NCBI GenBank assembly: GCA_025964715.1
Contig: JAOPYH010000026.1
Location: 41,867-105,866, forward strand
Reading direction: 5' to 3'
Source of the DNA: Streptosporangiaceae bacterium
Lineage (GTDB): Bacteria; Actinomycetota; Actinomycetes; Streptosporangiales; Streptosporangiaceae
DNA length: 64,000 bases
Part shown: positions 26,935-34,955 of the stretch, piece by piece
Position numbering within the stretch: the first letter of the stretch is position 1
Layout of the letters: each line of letters starts with the position of its first letter
Position numbers and translations under genes: made by a program
The notes under the pieces: generated by a model
What the model was told of the DNA's origin: nothing
Databases searched by the model: none
Seen by the model: the letters and a program-made list of their open reading frames with translations, nothing else

Positions 26935-28218
26935 TCAGACTACGACGACGGGGTGCCGGACGACAGCACCGAACAGATAGCCGAGCGTGTTGTAGGGGAC
27001 CGTGTCAGGCTGGGTCCCCCCGGTCTCGTCGGTCGCTCGGGCCATGAGCACCTGCGCGCCCGTCCGGTCGGGTGTCCAGCGGAACTCCCAGGGCAACCAG
27101 GCCCGTGCGGCCCAGGGGCCGCGGGGGAGCGCAGGCCGCCAGGTCGCTCCGCCGTCGACGCTGACCTCCACGTCACGGACACGGCCGTTGCCCGACCACG
27201 ACCGGCCATGCAGCACGTGGGCCCGGCCGGCCTCGAACCGCGCGTCCCAGGGGAGCTCGAAAGCGCTCTTGACCACCATCCGGGTCAGCGGCTCGCTTCC
27301 GGCCGCTGGGTAGCCGGGGCCGAAGAGCCGGTAGTACTCGGTGTTCCAGGGGGAGAACAACGGGACGCCGGAGACCTGGATCTCGCCGAGCCACTTGATG
27401 GAAGCGATCCCCACCCATCCCGGCACGACGAGCCGGACCGGGAAACCATGGTCCGGTGGCAGTGGCCTGTCGTTCATTTCGAAGGCCAGCAGCACGTCTT
27501 TGAGCGCCTTGGCCACGGGGAGCGGGCGACGGACCCGGCCGTGGTCGACGCCCTTGTCCACGAAGTCGGCGTCGAGGCCGCGCGGCATGACGTCGACGGC
27601 CTTGCCGGTGAGTCCCGCGCGTTCGAGCACGGTGGCCAGCCGCACACCCCGCCAGCGCGCGACACCCACGGCGCCGAGCCGCCACGGCGTCCCGGACACG
27701 GTGTGCCCCTGCTGGCTCGTGAAAAAGCTGCGGCCGTTGCCGGTGCACTCGATGAACGCGGTCAGTGTCTCGGCCCGCATGCCGAGCAGATCCTCGTAGG
27801 AGAACTCCACCGGACGGCCCTCGGGCGGGGAGCCGCGCAGGCCGGAGCCCCACAGCTTCAGCTGCCAGGTCCGCGGGTCGATGCGGGGCGTGCTCGTGTG
27901 GTCGCGTACGAAGAACCGGTCGGTCGGGGTGAGATACCCCTGCCCGGACATCGACTCCCAGCGCATCTCGGCGTTGGTGCCGTGCGGGATGAACAACTCG
28001 GGAGGCAGCGGCTTGACGATCGGCCCTTCCGCACCTGCGGCCGCCGGCGCGATGCCCGCCACCGCCTGGGCGGTACCGGCCATCGCCGCCCCCAGGCCCA
28101 CCCCGGCCGACACCCTCAGCAACTTGCGCCGGGACACTTCCACGCCGCCGAGTGCGGACAGCCGTTGGGCCGAACGGACTCCTTCGTAGGTCGCCTCATC
28201 GGTGAGGTCGTCTTCCAT
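26935..28218 (-). CDS. Tat-exported molybdopterin oxidoreductase of the sulfite oxidase family
   Basis: A 427-residue molybdoenzyme. An N-terminal Tat signal has twin Arg at residues 30-31 (SRRKLL) then an Ala/Gly-rich helix. The Mo-cofactor domain includes FIECTGNGRSFF with the Mo-ligand Cys at about 158. A Mo-co dimerisation domain (RVRDVEVSVDGGATWRPA) occupies the C-terminus. No haem domain is seen. The family includes sulfite and other S- or N-oxide oxidoreductases. As first gene before mtoX it suggests extracytoplasmic sulfur oxidation; the true substrate is unproven. Confidence 0.85.
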   Translation of the reverse strand: MEDDLTDEATYEGVRSAQRLSALGGVEVSRRKLLRVSAGVGLGAAMAGTAQAVAGIAPAAAGAEGPIVKPLPPELFIPHGTNAEMRWESMSGQGYLTPTDRFFVRDHTSTPRIDPRTWQLKLWGSGLRGSPPEGRPVEFSYEDLLGMRAETLTAFIECTGNGRSFFTSQQGHTVSGTPWRLGAVGVARWRGVRLATVLERAGLTGKAVDVMPRGLDADFVDKGVDHGRVRRPLPVAKALKDVLLAFEMNDRPLPPDHGFPVRLVVPGWVGIASIKWLGEIQVSGVPLFSPWNTEYYRLFGPGYPAAGSEPLTRMVVKSAFELPWDARFEAGRAHVLHGRSWSGNGRVRDVEVSVDGGATWRPALPRGPWAARAWLPWEFRWTPDRTGAQVLMARATDETGGTQPDTVPYNTLGYLFGAVVRHPVVVV

Positions 28219-28316
28219 GCCACCGATGATGTGCAGAGATCCCTACAAAGTCAACCGCTTTTGTGTGGAATCTCTTGGTCATGGCCCCGACGTGAGCCGC
28301 AAGGTACATGCGTTCG

Positions 28317-29201
28317 TCAGTCGGCGCAGACCGCCAGGTCGAGCTGGTGCAGGCGGGCGGGGTCGGCGAGCACGTCAATGGCGACGATCTTTCCCTTCCT
28401 GACGATGAAGCCCATGACCGAGACCGGCCGTCCGCGCGGCGCCACGACGACTCCCGCGGTTGCGTTGACGAGTGCCGGTCGCAGGAATGGGGAGAGCCGC
28501 GCGAAGGTGAGCGCTTGTTCGGCCACGGTGGGCCCACCGTGAATGATCGTTGAGGCGCTCGGTCGCGCGAGCCCGCCATCGGATCGCAGCACGACGTCCG
28601 GGTCGAGCACCGCGACGAGCGCGGCGAAGTCGCCGTTGCGGGAGGCAGCGAAAAACGCGTCGACCACTTCCCGCTGGCGGGCGAGATCGACGTCCGGCAT
28701 CGGAGCCGATTGCTTCACCCGGCGGCGCGCGCGGCTCGCGAGCTGCCGTGCCGACGTCAGGGAGCACCCCACGATGGGAGCGATCTCGTCGAAGGGCACG
28801 GCGAACATGTCGTGCAGCACGAACGCCAGCCGCTCCGCCGGAGCCAAGGTGTCGAGCACCACGAGCAACGCGAGCCCGACCGAGTCGGCCAGCAATGCCT
28901 CGTGCTCAGGATCGACCCCGTCCACGCGGCTCACGATCGGGTCGGGCACGTGCACGCCCAACGGCTGCTCGCGGCGCGAGTTGCGTGAGCGGAGCATGTC
29001 CAGGCACACCCTGCCGACCACCGTCGTCAGCCATCCGCCCAGACTGTTCACGCCGCTCACCTCGGCGCGGCTAAGCCGCAGCCAGGCCTCCTGGACGGCG
29101 TCGTCGGTCTCACTCAGCGAGCCGAGCATCCGGTAGGCCACCGCCCGCAGATGGGTCCGGTGCTCCCCAAAGCGCGCGGCCAGCGAGTCGAGGTCGTCCA
29201 T
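28317..29201 (-). CDS. ECF41-group sigma factor with SnoaL-like C-terminal domain (SigJ-like)
   Basis: A 294-residue sigma factor. Sigma2 region: AYRMLGSLSETDDAVQEAWLRL. Sigma4: LAPAERLAFVLHDMFAVPFDEIAPIVGCS with SARQLASRARRRVK. The last ~100 residues (from about 195, VDAFFAASRNGDFAALVAVLDPDV) form the fused SnoaL_2-type domain that regulates ECF41 factors in place of an anti-sigma. ECF41 genes sit beside one carboxymuconolactone decarboxylase, oxidoreductase or epimerase gene. Here the divergent NmrA-like gene fills that place. Confidence 0.88.
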   Translation of the reverse strand: MDDLDSLAARFGEHRTHLRAVAYRMLGSLSETDDAVQEAWLRLSRAEVSGVNSLGGWLTTVVGRVCLDMLRSRNSRREQPLGVHVPDPIVSRVDGVDPEHEALLADSVGLALLVVLDTLAPAERLAFVLHDMFAVPFDEIAPIVGCSLTSARQLASRARRRVKQSAPMPDVDLARQREVVDAFFAASRNGDFAALVAVLDPDVVLRSDGGLARPSASTIIHGGPTVAEQALTFARLSPFLRPALVNATAGVVVAPRGRPVSVMGFIVRKGKIVAIDVLADPARLHQLDLAVCAD

Positions 29202-29202
29202 C

Positions 29203-29229
29203 GGTCACATTCTCTCGCCGCGGCGCGTC
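29203..29229 (+). promoter_or_regulatory. ECF41-type promoter for the NmrA-like gene
   Basis: GGTCACA at 29203-29209 and CGTC at 29226-29229 are separated by exactly 16 bases and face rightward. The ECF41 consensus as I recall it is TGTCACA, 16 bases, CGTC, so only the first base differs. It lies immediately outside the start codon of the ECF41 gene and about 100 bases before the TTG of the divergent gene, where an autoregulated target promoter is expected. Confidence 0.65.
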
Positions 29230-29327
29230 ATAGCAGCAGTAAACCGAACCCTGATGCGACGCGGAATCCACTATCCCGTGCGACACGAGTGGTTCGGCAC
29301 AGAACCAACCCTCTGGAGGAGAGAGCC

Positions 29328-30122
29328 TTGACAGCAACCGTTCTGGTCACCGGCGGCACAGGCACGCTCGGCCGGCTCGTCGTCGCGCGGCTGCGTGACA
29401 CCGGGTGCGAGGTGCGGGTCCTCAGTCGGCGGCAACAGGACGCCGCCGACGGCATCGAGTTCTTCACCGGCGACCTGGCCACCGGGGAGGGGATCGAACC
29501 AGCGGTGGACGGGGCCGGGACCATCGTGCACTGCGCGGGCAGTTCCAAGGGCGACGAGGACAAGGCCCGGAACCTGGTACGGGCGGCATCACGGGCCCGG
29601 GCGGCGCATCTGGTGTACATCTCCGTCGTCGGCGCGGATCGCATCCCGATCGGCAGCCGAGTCGACGGCGCCATGTTCGGCTACTTCGGGTCCAAGCTTG
29701 CCGCAGAACGGATCGTGGCCGACTCCGGCCTACCCTTTACGACGCTGCGCGCCACCCAGTTTCACGAGCTGATCCTGACAGTGGCACAGCAGATGGCAAA
29801 GCTGCCCCTGATACCGGCTCCAGCCGGCTTCCGGGTCCAGCCGATCGACGCCGCCGATGTCGCGGCCAGGCTGGTCGAACTCGCCCTCGACACTCCGGCC
29901 GGCCTGGTGCCGGAGATGGGTGGACCGCGGGCATACCGCGCCGCCGACCTGCTCCGCGGATACCTGCGGGCCACACACCGGCACCGCCCGATCGTGCCGC
30001 TCCGGCTCCCGGGCAAGGCCGCCCGCGCGTTCGCGGACGGCGCTAACCTGGCACTCAAGCAAGCCGTAGGTCACCGGACCTGGGAAGACTTCCTGGCCAA
30101 ACGGGTCGGCCCACGAGTTTGA
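29328..30122 (+). CDS. NmrA-like NAD(P)-binding oxidoreductase/epimerase, ECF41 target
   Basis: A 264-residue atypical short-chain dehydrogenase. Cofactor loop VTGGTGTLGRL at residues 6-16; VHCAGSSKGDEDKARNLV and a lone active-site region without a clear YxxxK follow, as in NmrA-type proteins. The TTG start at 29328 is chosen because GGAGGAG lies 6-12 bases upstream and the P-loop then begins at the right distance; the longer frame from 29151 overlaps the promoter. Probably transcribed by the neighbouring ECF41 sigma factor. Substrate unknown. Confidence 0.82.
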   Translation: MTATVLVTGGTGTLGRLVVARLRDTGCEVRVLSRRQQDAADGIEFFTGDLATGEGIEPAVDGAGTIVHCAGSSKGDEDKARNLVRAASRARAAHLVYISVVGADRIPIGSRVDGAMFGYFGSKLAAERIVADSGLPFTTLRATQFHELILTVAQQMAKLPLIPAPAGFRVQPIDAADVAARLVELALDTPAGLVPEMGGPRAYRAADLLRGYLRATHRHRPIVPLRLPGKAARAFADGANLALKQAVGHRTWEDFLAKRVGPRV

Positions 30123-30630
30123 CTCGGTGCCAAGGTTTTGATGAGCTTGAACACCTCCATTCGCCCGCCACAGGGACCTCGGGAGTGCCCTCGGCCAAGA
30201 GACCGAACATCCAGGCCGATCCGTCAGGGTCTTCGGTGCGGTCTGTCCTGGGGAAGTCGATCTGCGCGGCGAACTCCTGGGGGACGGAGTCGCCCAGGCC
30301 GGGTCGGTCCTCACCGACGGGACTCATCGAGGATGTCAACATAGGTTGCTGAAGGACTGGCTCAGCGCCCGGACGGTCGCGATCTTAGGAAGGCGCTGGG
30401 CGAGATCTACGGGGGTCACCCTTACATTCAAGCGGCCATGACAGACAAGAGATCAGCGGGACCCTCACCGATACAAGCGCAACGCGAGCCCCCTATGCGG
30501 ACCGACCGCCGGTTCCAGGTGATCCGGGACACCCGGTTGCGCTGATCCCACGTGATCGCGCGTGGTCGTTCCACTTCTCTTCTCCCAAGCCGCAAAGAAC
30601 ATGCGTTTCCCCTGGGGCGCCCTCAGACGT
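30123..30630. other. Gene-poor stretch before the IS630 remnant
   Basis: About 500 bases with no convincing gene. The leftward frame 30342-30130 (MLTSSMSPVGEDRPG..., then EDPDGSAWMFGLLAEGTPEVPVAGE) has protein-like composition. A frame change near 30170 would continue it as MEVFKLIKTL, so it may be a decayed gene fragment of a family I do not recognise. The rest (30350-30630) shows nothing but short shadow ORFs. Confidence 0.35.
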
Positions 30631-31299
30631 CTAGTGGCTCGTCACCGAACGTTGGCCGGTAATTGATCTTTGATGGTGGGCCCGTCAGCCTTGCTCCAGG
30701 AGTCGTCTTCTCTATGACTGGGCTCCCCAAGACGGGCGGGTGATCTGCGTGGATGAGTTCGGGCCACTCAACCTGCAACCCCGCAAAGGCAAAGCGTGGA
30801 GGCCGGCCGGGCACCCGTTCCGACTGCGCGCTACCTACAACCGTCACCACGGGGTCATGCATCTGATCGGCGCGTTGGACCTGGCCACTGGGAAGATCCG
30901 CTACCGGATCCGCGCCCGGAAACGATGGCGGGAGTTCCTGTCCTTCCTCAAGACTCTGCGCGATCGGTGGCCCGGCGACCGGCTCTACCTGGTGCTGGAC
31001 AACTACGGGCCGCACAAGCACCCAGCGGTCCGCGACTGGGCGGCCGCCAACGACGTCGAGCTGGTGTCCCTTCCCACCTACGGATCGTGGCTGAACTGGA
31101 TCGAGTCCGAATTCGCCGCCCTTCGCCAGTTCGCCCTCAACGGCACCGACCACCGCACCCACGCCGAGCAGAACGCCGCCATCGCCGCCTACATCCGCTG
31201 GCATAACAACCAGGCCCAGCCCAAAGCCAGCTTCGCCGCCAGCTCACCCATCCGATCCTGGACCAGTTACCCGGCCAAGATTGCGTGACGCACCACTAG
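30631..31299 (+). mobile_element. Internally deleted IS630-family element with both ends
   Basis: The left end starts CTAGTGG at 30631 and the right end finishes with its inverse at 31293-31299. The terminal ~29 bases match at about 23 positions when one end is inverted. CTAG on both sides fits the TA target duplication of IS630 elements. The element is only ~670 bp because the 5' part of the transposase gene is gone, leaving the left end fused near codon LLYDW to the catalytic half. It could be moved only by a transposase acting in trans. Confidence 0.8.
30701..31288 (+). pseudogene. IS630 transposase, C-terminal catalytic part only
   Basis: The frame reads LLYDWAPQDGRVICVDEFGPLN from about 30707. 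It contains the DDE acidic residues: Asp in CVDEFG, Asp in YLVLDNYGPHKH and Glu in LNWIESEFAALR. The helix-turn-helix N-terminal half that binds the ends is missing. A GTG at 30740 could start a 182-residue protein, but it would lack DNA binding. The stop lies inside the right terminal repeat, as usual in this family. Confidence 0.85.
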
Positions 31300-31346
31300 A
31301 TCAATTAGCCACGCATGTGCGGAGAAAGTCGGTGCAGCCTACGCAG

Positions 31347-31931
31347 TCATCCTGCGGCCGGATGGGTGACCGGATTCTCGTAGAATACTTTGGTGAGCGC
31401 TCGCATCACCTGGAGTTGCTTGGTGCAATCGTTGATGGCAGTGCCGCCCATGAAGACGATTTCCTGGGTGTTGGTCTGCTGCCCCTTGCGGGGGAATTGG
31501 ACGTCGTACCGTCCTGTTCCTGGATCGTTGGGGCAACTGGTGCTGAACCACGCCTGTGGCCCGAACTCGGGGAATGCCCCGTAGCCATTGGCTGGCGTCC
31601 CTGGCGAACCCGCAATGTAGTTTTCCGGCTTGGTGTAGACGTCCAGGCGGTACCCGATCGAATTGTTGCCAGCGGGTTCGTACTTACAGTGCCATCCGCC
31701 ATCGTTCGACTCATTGTGTCCTGCGAGCGAAAACCGCGGCGTGCCCAACACAGGTTCGAGCAGTTTTTCGTCCGGGCAGCCCGTTTTGCTGTCAGTCTTC
31801 CCTGTCGCTGTCTGTGTGTTCCCATCGTCCGGCCCACGCCCGTTACCCTCGGATGAGGAGCATGCTGCCAGCCCCCCCAAGGCCAGCAAGACGACGGTGG
31901 CAATGCGGATGGACTTCCCGACGAGATTCAT
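31347..31931 (-). CDS. Hypothetical lipoprotein (DUF3558-like)
   Basis: A 194-residue protein with a lipoprotein signal: MNLVGKSIR, hydrophobic core, lipobox LGGLAAC with the acylated Cys at about 24, then a Ser/Gly/Thr-rich linker. The mature part has three to four cysteines (TGCPDEKLL, WHCKYEP, TSCPND, NDCTKQL), a pattern seen in actinomycete DUF3558-type lipoproteins. Function unknown. It lies between the two IS630 remnants in DNA visibly more AT-rich than the flanks, suggesting acquisition. Confidence 0.7.
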   Translation of the reverse strand: MNLVGKSIRIATVVLLALGGLAACSSSEGNGRGPDDGNTQTATGKTDSKTGCPDEKLLEPVLGTPRFSLAGHNESNDGGWHCKYEPAGNNSIGYRLDVYTKPENYIAGSPGTPANGYGAFPEFGPQAWFSTSCPNDPGTGRYDVQFPRKGQQTNTQEIVFMGGTAINDCTKQLQVMRALTKVFYENPVTHPAAG

Positions 31932-32341
31932 ACGAACTCATTTCAGGTCATGGCTGGAATCTTTATCGGGAATGCTTTTGATTGATCATCCCAGACGTTG
32001 GCCGTTGCGGCTCACAGTAATTACTGAGACGTCGGGGGCCGGTCGGTTGTTCGCTGGTGCCGGTGAAATTGATCCACGGCCACCACTGCACCCAGCGAGG
32101 CGGTCCCGTAGGGCGGTCCATCTGCAACCTCGCCGGATCCATCGCTGTCCGGGTGATCCGCTGCAGCTACGCCACTCCTCCATCTATAACGCCCGCACGA
32201 ACACCTCGGGTCTCCGAGCCACGACCACCTGCCAGGACAGCCCTGGAGCAGGGCTGCCGGGCTCACCGCCCGAGATGAATTACCGGCCAAGGTTCGGTGA
32301 CAAGCCACTAGAAGGGGTCGGTCCCTGGATCTCGCGAGGGT
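31932..32341. other. Gap with IS630 debris, no intact gene
   Basis: This 410-base gap contains the promoter side of the lipoprotein gene, then the leftward IS630 5' remnant (32140-32311). Nothing else coding is supported. The interval 31932-32139 is relatively AT-rich and holds only short ORFs. Confidence 0.5.
32140..32311 (-). mobile_element. Second IS630-family remnant: left end plus start of the transposase
   Basis: From 32311 leftward the sequence matches the left end at 30631-30703 over about 73 bases with some mismatches, starting CTAGTGG. Continuing leftward it encodes MEEWRS (from 32183) and, after a one-frame change, LQRITRTAMDPARL, which resembles the N-terminus of IS630 transposases. 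No catalytic half or right end follows. It is thus a broken 5' piece, in opposite orientation to the first element. Confidence 0.65.
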
Positions 32342-32767
32342 CTAAGCGCGACCACGGGAATCCGTGTGGCACCGGAAGTCCGCGCCGTTCGCTCCGTTGC
32401 GCAGGCAGGCCGTGAGCCACACTTGGGCGCCTTCTGGCAGGTTGTGATTGTTGTTCCACACAAAGTCACCACCCGTCCCATTCGCATCCTGTACCGACGC
32501 CTTGTAGTACGTGCCATCGGAGCCGTACCACTCTAGGTAGCCGACGGCACGGTACCCATCGGCGTAGTCATCTCTGACACCGAACTTGTCCCCGTAACTA
32601 ACGAACGCTGCCGTCGCGTTGTAGTCGGTGGTGTACGTAAATGTGTCCACGCCGGCCGCGCTGATGGGGTCCGCATCGGCTGTGGGGGTGAAGATCGCGA
32701 GCCCGCCGAGCGTGAGAGAGGCGGTTGCGGCGAGGACGCCCAGGCGTCCGCTGCAGGGCAGCGCCAC
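32342..32767 (-). CDS. Small secreted protein of unknown function
   Basis: A 141-residue protein starting GTG at 32767. The signal peptide is about 33 residues (LGVLAATASLTLGGLAIFTPTADA). The mature part is rich in Tyr, Asp, Gly and Trp (VGYLEWYGSDGTYYKASVQDANGTGGDFVWNNNHNLPEGAQVWLTAC) and ends with two Cys that may pair. Small secreted actinomycete proteins of this shape are common, but I recognise no characterised family. Confidence 0.6.
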   Translation of the reverse strand: MALPCSGRLGVLAATASLTLGGLAIFTPTADADPISAAGVDTFTYTTDYNATAAFVSYGDKFGVRDDYADGYRAVGYLEWYGSDGTYYKASVQDANGTGGDFVWNNNHNLPEGAQVWLTACLRNGANGADFRCHTDSRGRA

Positions 32768-32828
32768 CGAACGGGATCCGTCGCCTCACACCCCTGGAGA
32801 TCTCGGGCGTCCTGAGTAACCTGAGTCT

Positions 32829-33731
32829 GTGACGCAGATCGCCACGTCCCGGACGGACGACATCCATTCACCCGGGGCGCTCGCGGAGCGGCTCGGCCGG
32901 CACTCCTACCTGGCCGATGACGGATTGGCGGCTGCGGCCTACCTCGCCATGCGGATGCGGCGTCCGCTTTTCCTCGAGGGTGAGGCGGGTGTCGGCAAGA
33001 CCGCGCTCGCCAAGACCCTCGCCGAGGTGCTCGACGCACCGCTGATCCGGCTCCAGTGCTATGAGGGGCTCGACGCCGCGCAGGCCCTCTATGACTGGGA
33101 CTTTCCTCGCCAGCTGCTGCATCTGCGGGCCGCCGAGGCGGCGGGCATCAACGACCTCGACCGGCTGGAGTCCGAGCTCTACGACCGGCGGTTCCTGCTC
33201 GCCCGGCCGCTGCTCCAAGCGCTCGAGACCTCCCCGAGCGTCCTGCTGGTCGACGAGGTCGACCGCGCCGACGACGAGTTCGAGGCCTTCCTGCTCGAGG
33301 TGCTGTCGGAGTTCTCGATCTCGATCCCGGAGCTCGGCACGATCCATGCGCAAGAGCCGCCGATCGTCGTGGTGACCTCCAACCGCACCCGCGAGGTGCA
33401 CGACGCGCTCAAGCGCCGGTGCCTCTACCACTGGCTGGAGCACCCGTCCTTCGACCGTGAGGTGGCGATCATCCGCCGGAGGCTCCCTCAGGCCACCGAA
33501 CGGCTGGCCCGCCAGGTCGCCGAAGCCGCACAGCGGCTGCGCGCCGAGGATCTGCTCAAGCCCCCCGGTGTCGCCGAGACCCTGGACTGGACCGAGGCGC
33601 TGCTGACGCTCGGGATGCGAGAACTGTCGCCCGACAACGCAGCGGTCACCCTGGGCGCGGTGCTGAAGTACCGGGAGGATCATGAGCGGGTCGTCGGACG
33701 CGGACTCGACGCTCTCCTCAACGGCGGCTGA
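32829..33731 (+). CDS. MoxR-family AAA+ ATPase, CoxD-like
   Basis: A 300-residue AAA+ ATPase with P-loop GEAGVGKT (about residues 51-58), Walker B LLVDEVDRAD and sensor region VVVTSNRTREVHDALKRRCLYHWLEHP. Together with the VWA protein that follows it forms the MoxR/VWA chaperone pair used to load the sulfurated Mo cofactor or metals into CO/xanthine dehydrogenase-type enzymes (CoxD/CoxE). GTG start. TAACCT at 32817-32822 lies six bases before it, suggesting a leaderless mRNA. The next gene starts five bases after the stop. Confidence 0.88.
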   Translation: MTQIATSRTDDIHSPGALAERLGRHSYLADDGLAAAAYLAMRMRRPLFLEGEAGVGKTALAKTLAEVLDAPLIRLQCYEGLDAAQALYDWDFPRQLLHLRAAEAAGINDLDRLESELYDRRFLLARPLLQALETSPSVLLVDEVDRADDEFEAFLLEVLSEFSISIPELGTIHAQEPPIVVVTSNRTREVHDALKRRCLYHWLEHPSFDREVAIIRRRLPQATERLARQVAEAAQRLRAEDLLKPPGVAETLDWTEALLTLGMRELSPDNAAVTLGAVLKYREDHERVVGRGLDALLNGG

Positions 33732-33736
33732 GACGC

Positions 33737-34945
33737 GTGCCAGAAGGCGAGGACGGCCGGGCGGCCGGCACGTGGGACGTCACCGAGACCATGGTCGGTT
33801 TCGCCCGCACGCTGCGGGCCGCCGGGGTCGGTGCAGATCCGGAGCGGGTGCAGGCCATGCTCCGGGCACTGGACCACGTGGATGTGCTTAATCCGGGCGA
33901 CGTCTACTGGGCCGGGCGCCTCACCCTCTGCGCGGACCCCGCGGACGTCGCGCGCTATGACCGGTGCTTCGCCGCGTACTTCTCCGGTGAGGTGGCGCGA
34001 CGCGGGCGCCGGCCGCCTCCCATGGCAGTCATCCGGGAGCGGGTGGCTCTGCCCGCGGAGCCGTCAGACGAGGAGGTCCCCGACGACCCCGGCGACGTAC
34101 GGGCGGCGACGGCCAGCCCCGTCGAGGTGCTCAGGCATCGCGACGTCGCGCGCCTCACCCTGGCCGAGCGAGCCGAGGTCAACCGGCTCATCGCGCTCCT
34201 CGACGCCTCGGCCGAGCTGCGCCGCACGCGGCGGTTCGCCGCGGCCCCGTCGGGCCGGCTCGACCGGCAGCGTACGGTCCGTATGGTCCTGCGAAAGGGC
34301 GGGGAGATCTCCCGGCTGCACCACCGGACACACCGCCGCAAACCTCGCCGGATCGTGCTGCTCGTGGACGTGAGTGGTTCTATGAGCCCCTATGCGGACG
34401 CGCTCTTGCGCTTCAGCCACGCAGCCCTGCGGTCGGGAGCGCGCACGACCGAGGTCTTCGCCGTGGGCACCCGCCTCACCCGGCTCACCCGCGAGCTCCG
34501 GCACCGCGAAGCCGACAGCGCCATGACCGCCGCGTCCGCCGCGATCCCGGACTGGAGCGGCGGCACCCGGCTCGGCGTGGAGCTCAAGGAGTTCCTCGAC
34601 CGCTTCGGCCAGCGTGGGGTCGCCCGCGGGGCGATCGTGGTCATCGCCTCCGACGGCTGGGAGCGCGGCGACGCGAGCCTGCTCGGTGAGCAGATGGCCC
34701 GGTTGCACCGGCTCGCGCACCGGGTCGTGTGGGCCAATCCGCACAAGGCCCGGCCGGGCTACGAACCGCTGACCGCCGGTATGGCCGCGGCCTTGCCGTA
34801 CATCGACGACTTCGTCGCCGGGCACAGCGTCGGGGCGCTGGAGGAATTGGCGGATAAGGTCGGAACTGCCGCTTTCGGGCCACGGCGGGCCGGAGGCGGC
34901 GGGCGGACGGGCCCCCCACCCCGTCCGGCGCCGAAAGGGACCTGA
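33737..34945 (+). CDS. VWA-domain protein, CoxE-like
   Basis: A 402-residue partner of the MoxR ATPase. The C-terminal von Willebrand A domain has an intact MIDAS: DVSGSMS (about residues 212-218) with a downstream Thr/Asp in WSGGTRLG and ASDGWERGD. The N-terminal ~200 residues are the helical CoxE region with Arg-rich YDRCFAAYFSGE. In CO dehydrogenase clusters CoxD and CoxE cooperate in active-site assembly. Starts five bases after coxD and ends 10 bases before xdhC. Confidence 0.87.
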   Translation: MPEGEDGRAAGTWDVTETMVGFARTLRAAGVGADPERVQAMLRALDHVDVLNPGDVYWAGRLTLCADPADVARYDRCFAAYFSGEVARRGRRPPPMAVIRERVALPAEPSDEEVPDDPGDVRAATASPVEVLRHRDVARLTLAERAEVNRLIALLDASAELRRTRRFAAAPSGRLDRQRTVRMVLRKGGEISRLHHRTHRRKPRRIVLLVDVSGSMSPYADALLRFSHAALRSGARTTEVFAVGTRLTRLTRELRHREADSAMTAASAAIPDWSGGTRLGVELKEFLDRFGQRGVARGAIVVIASDGWERGDASLLGEQMARLHRLAHRVVWANPHKARPGYEPLTAGMAAALPYIDDFVAGHSVGALEELADKVGTAAFGPRRAGGGGRTGPPPRPAPKGT

Positions 34946-34955
34946 GGAGGCGGCG

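Noticed and set aside
30740..31288. Functional 182-residue IS630 transposase
   Set aside because: It has the catalytic residues but no end-binding N-terminal half, and the upstream sequence joins straight to the left terminal repeat.
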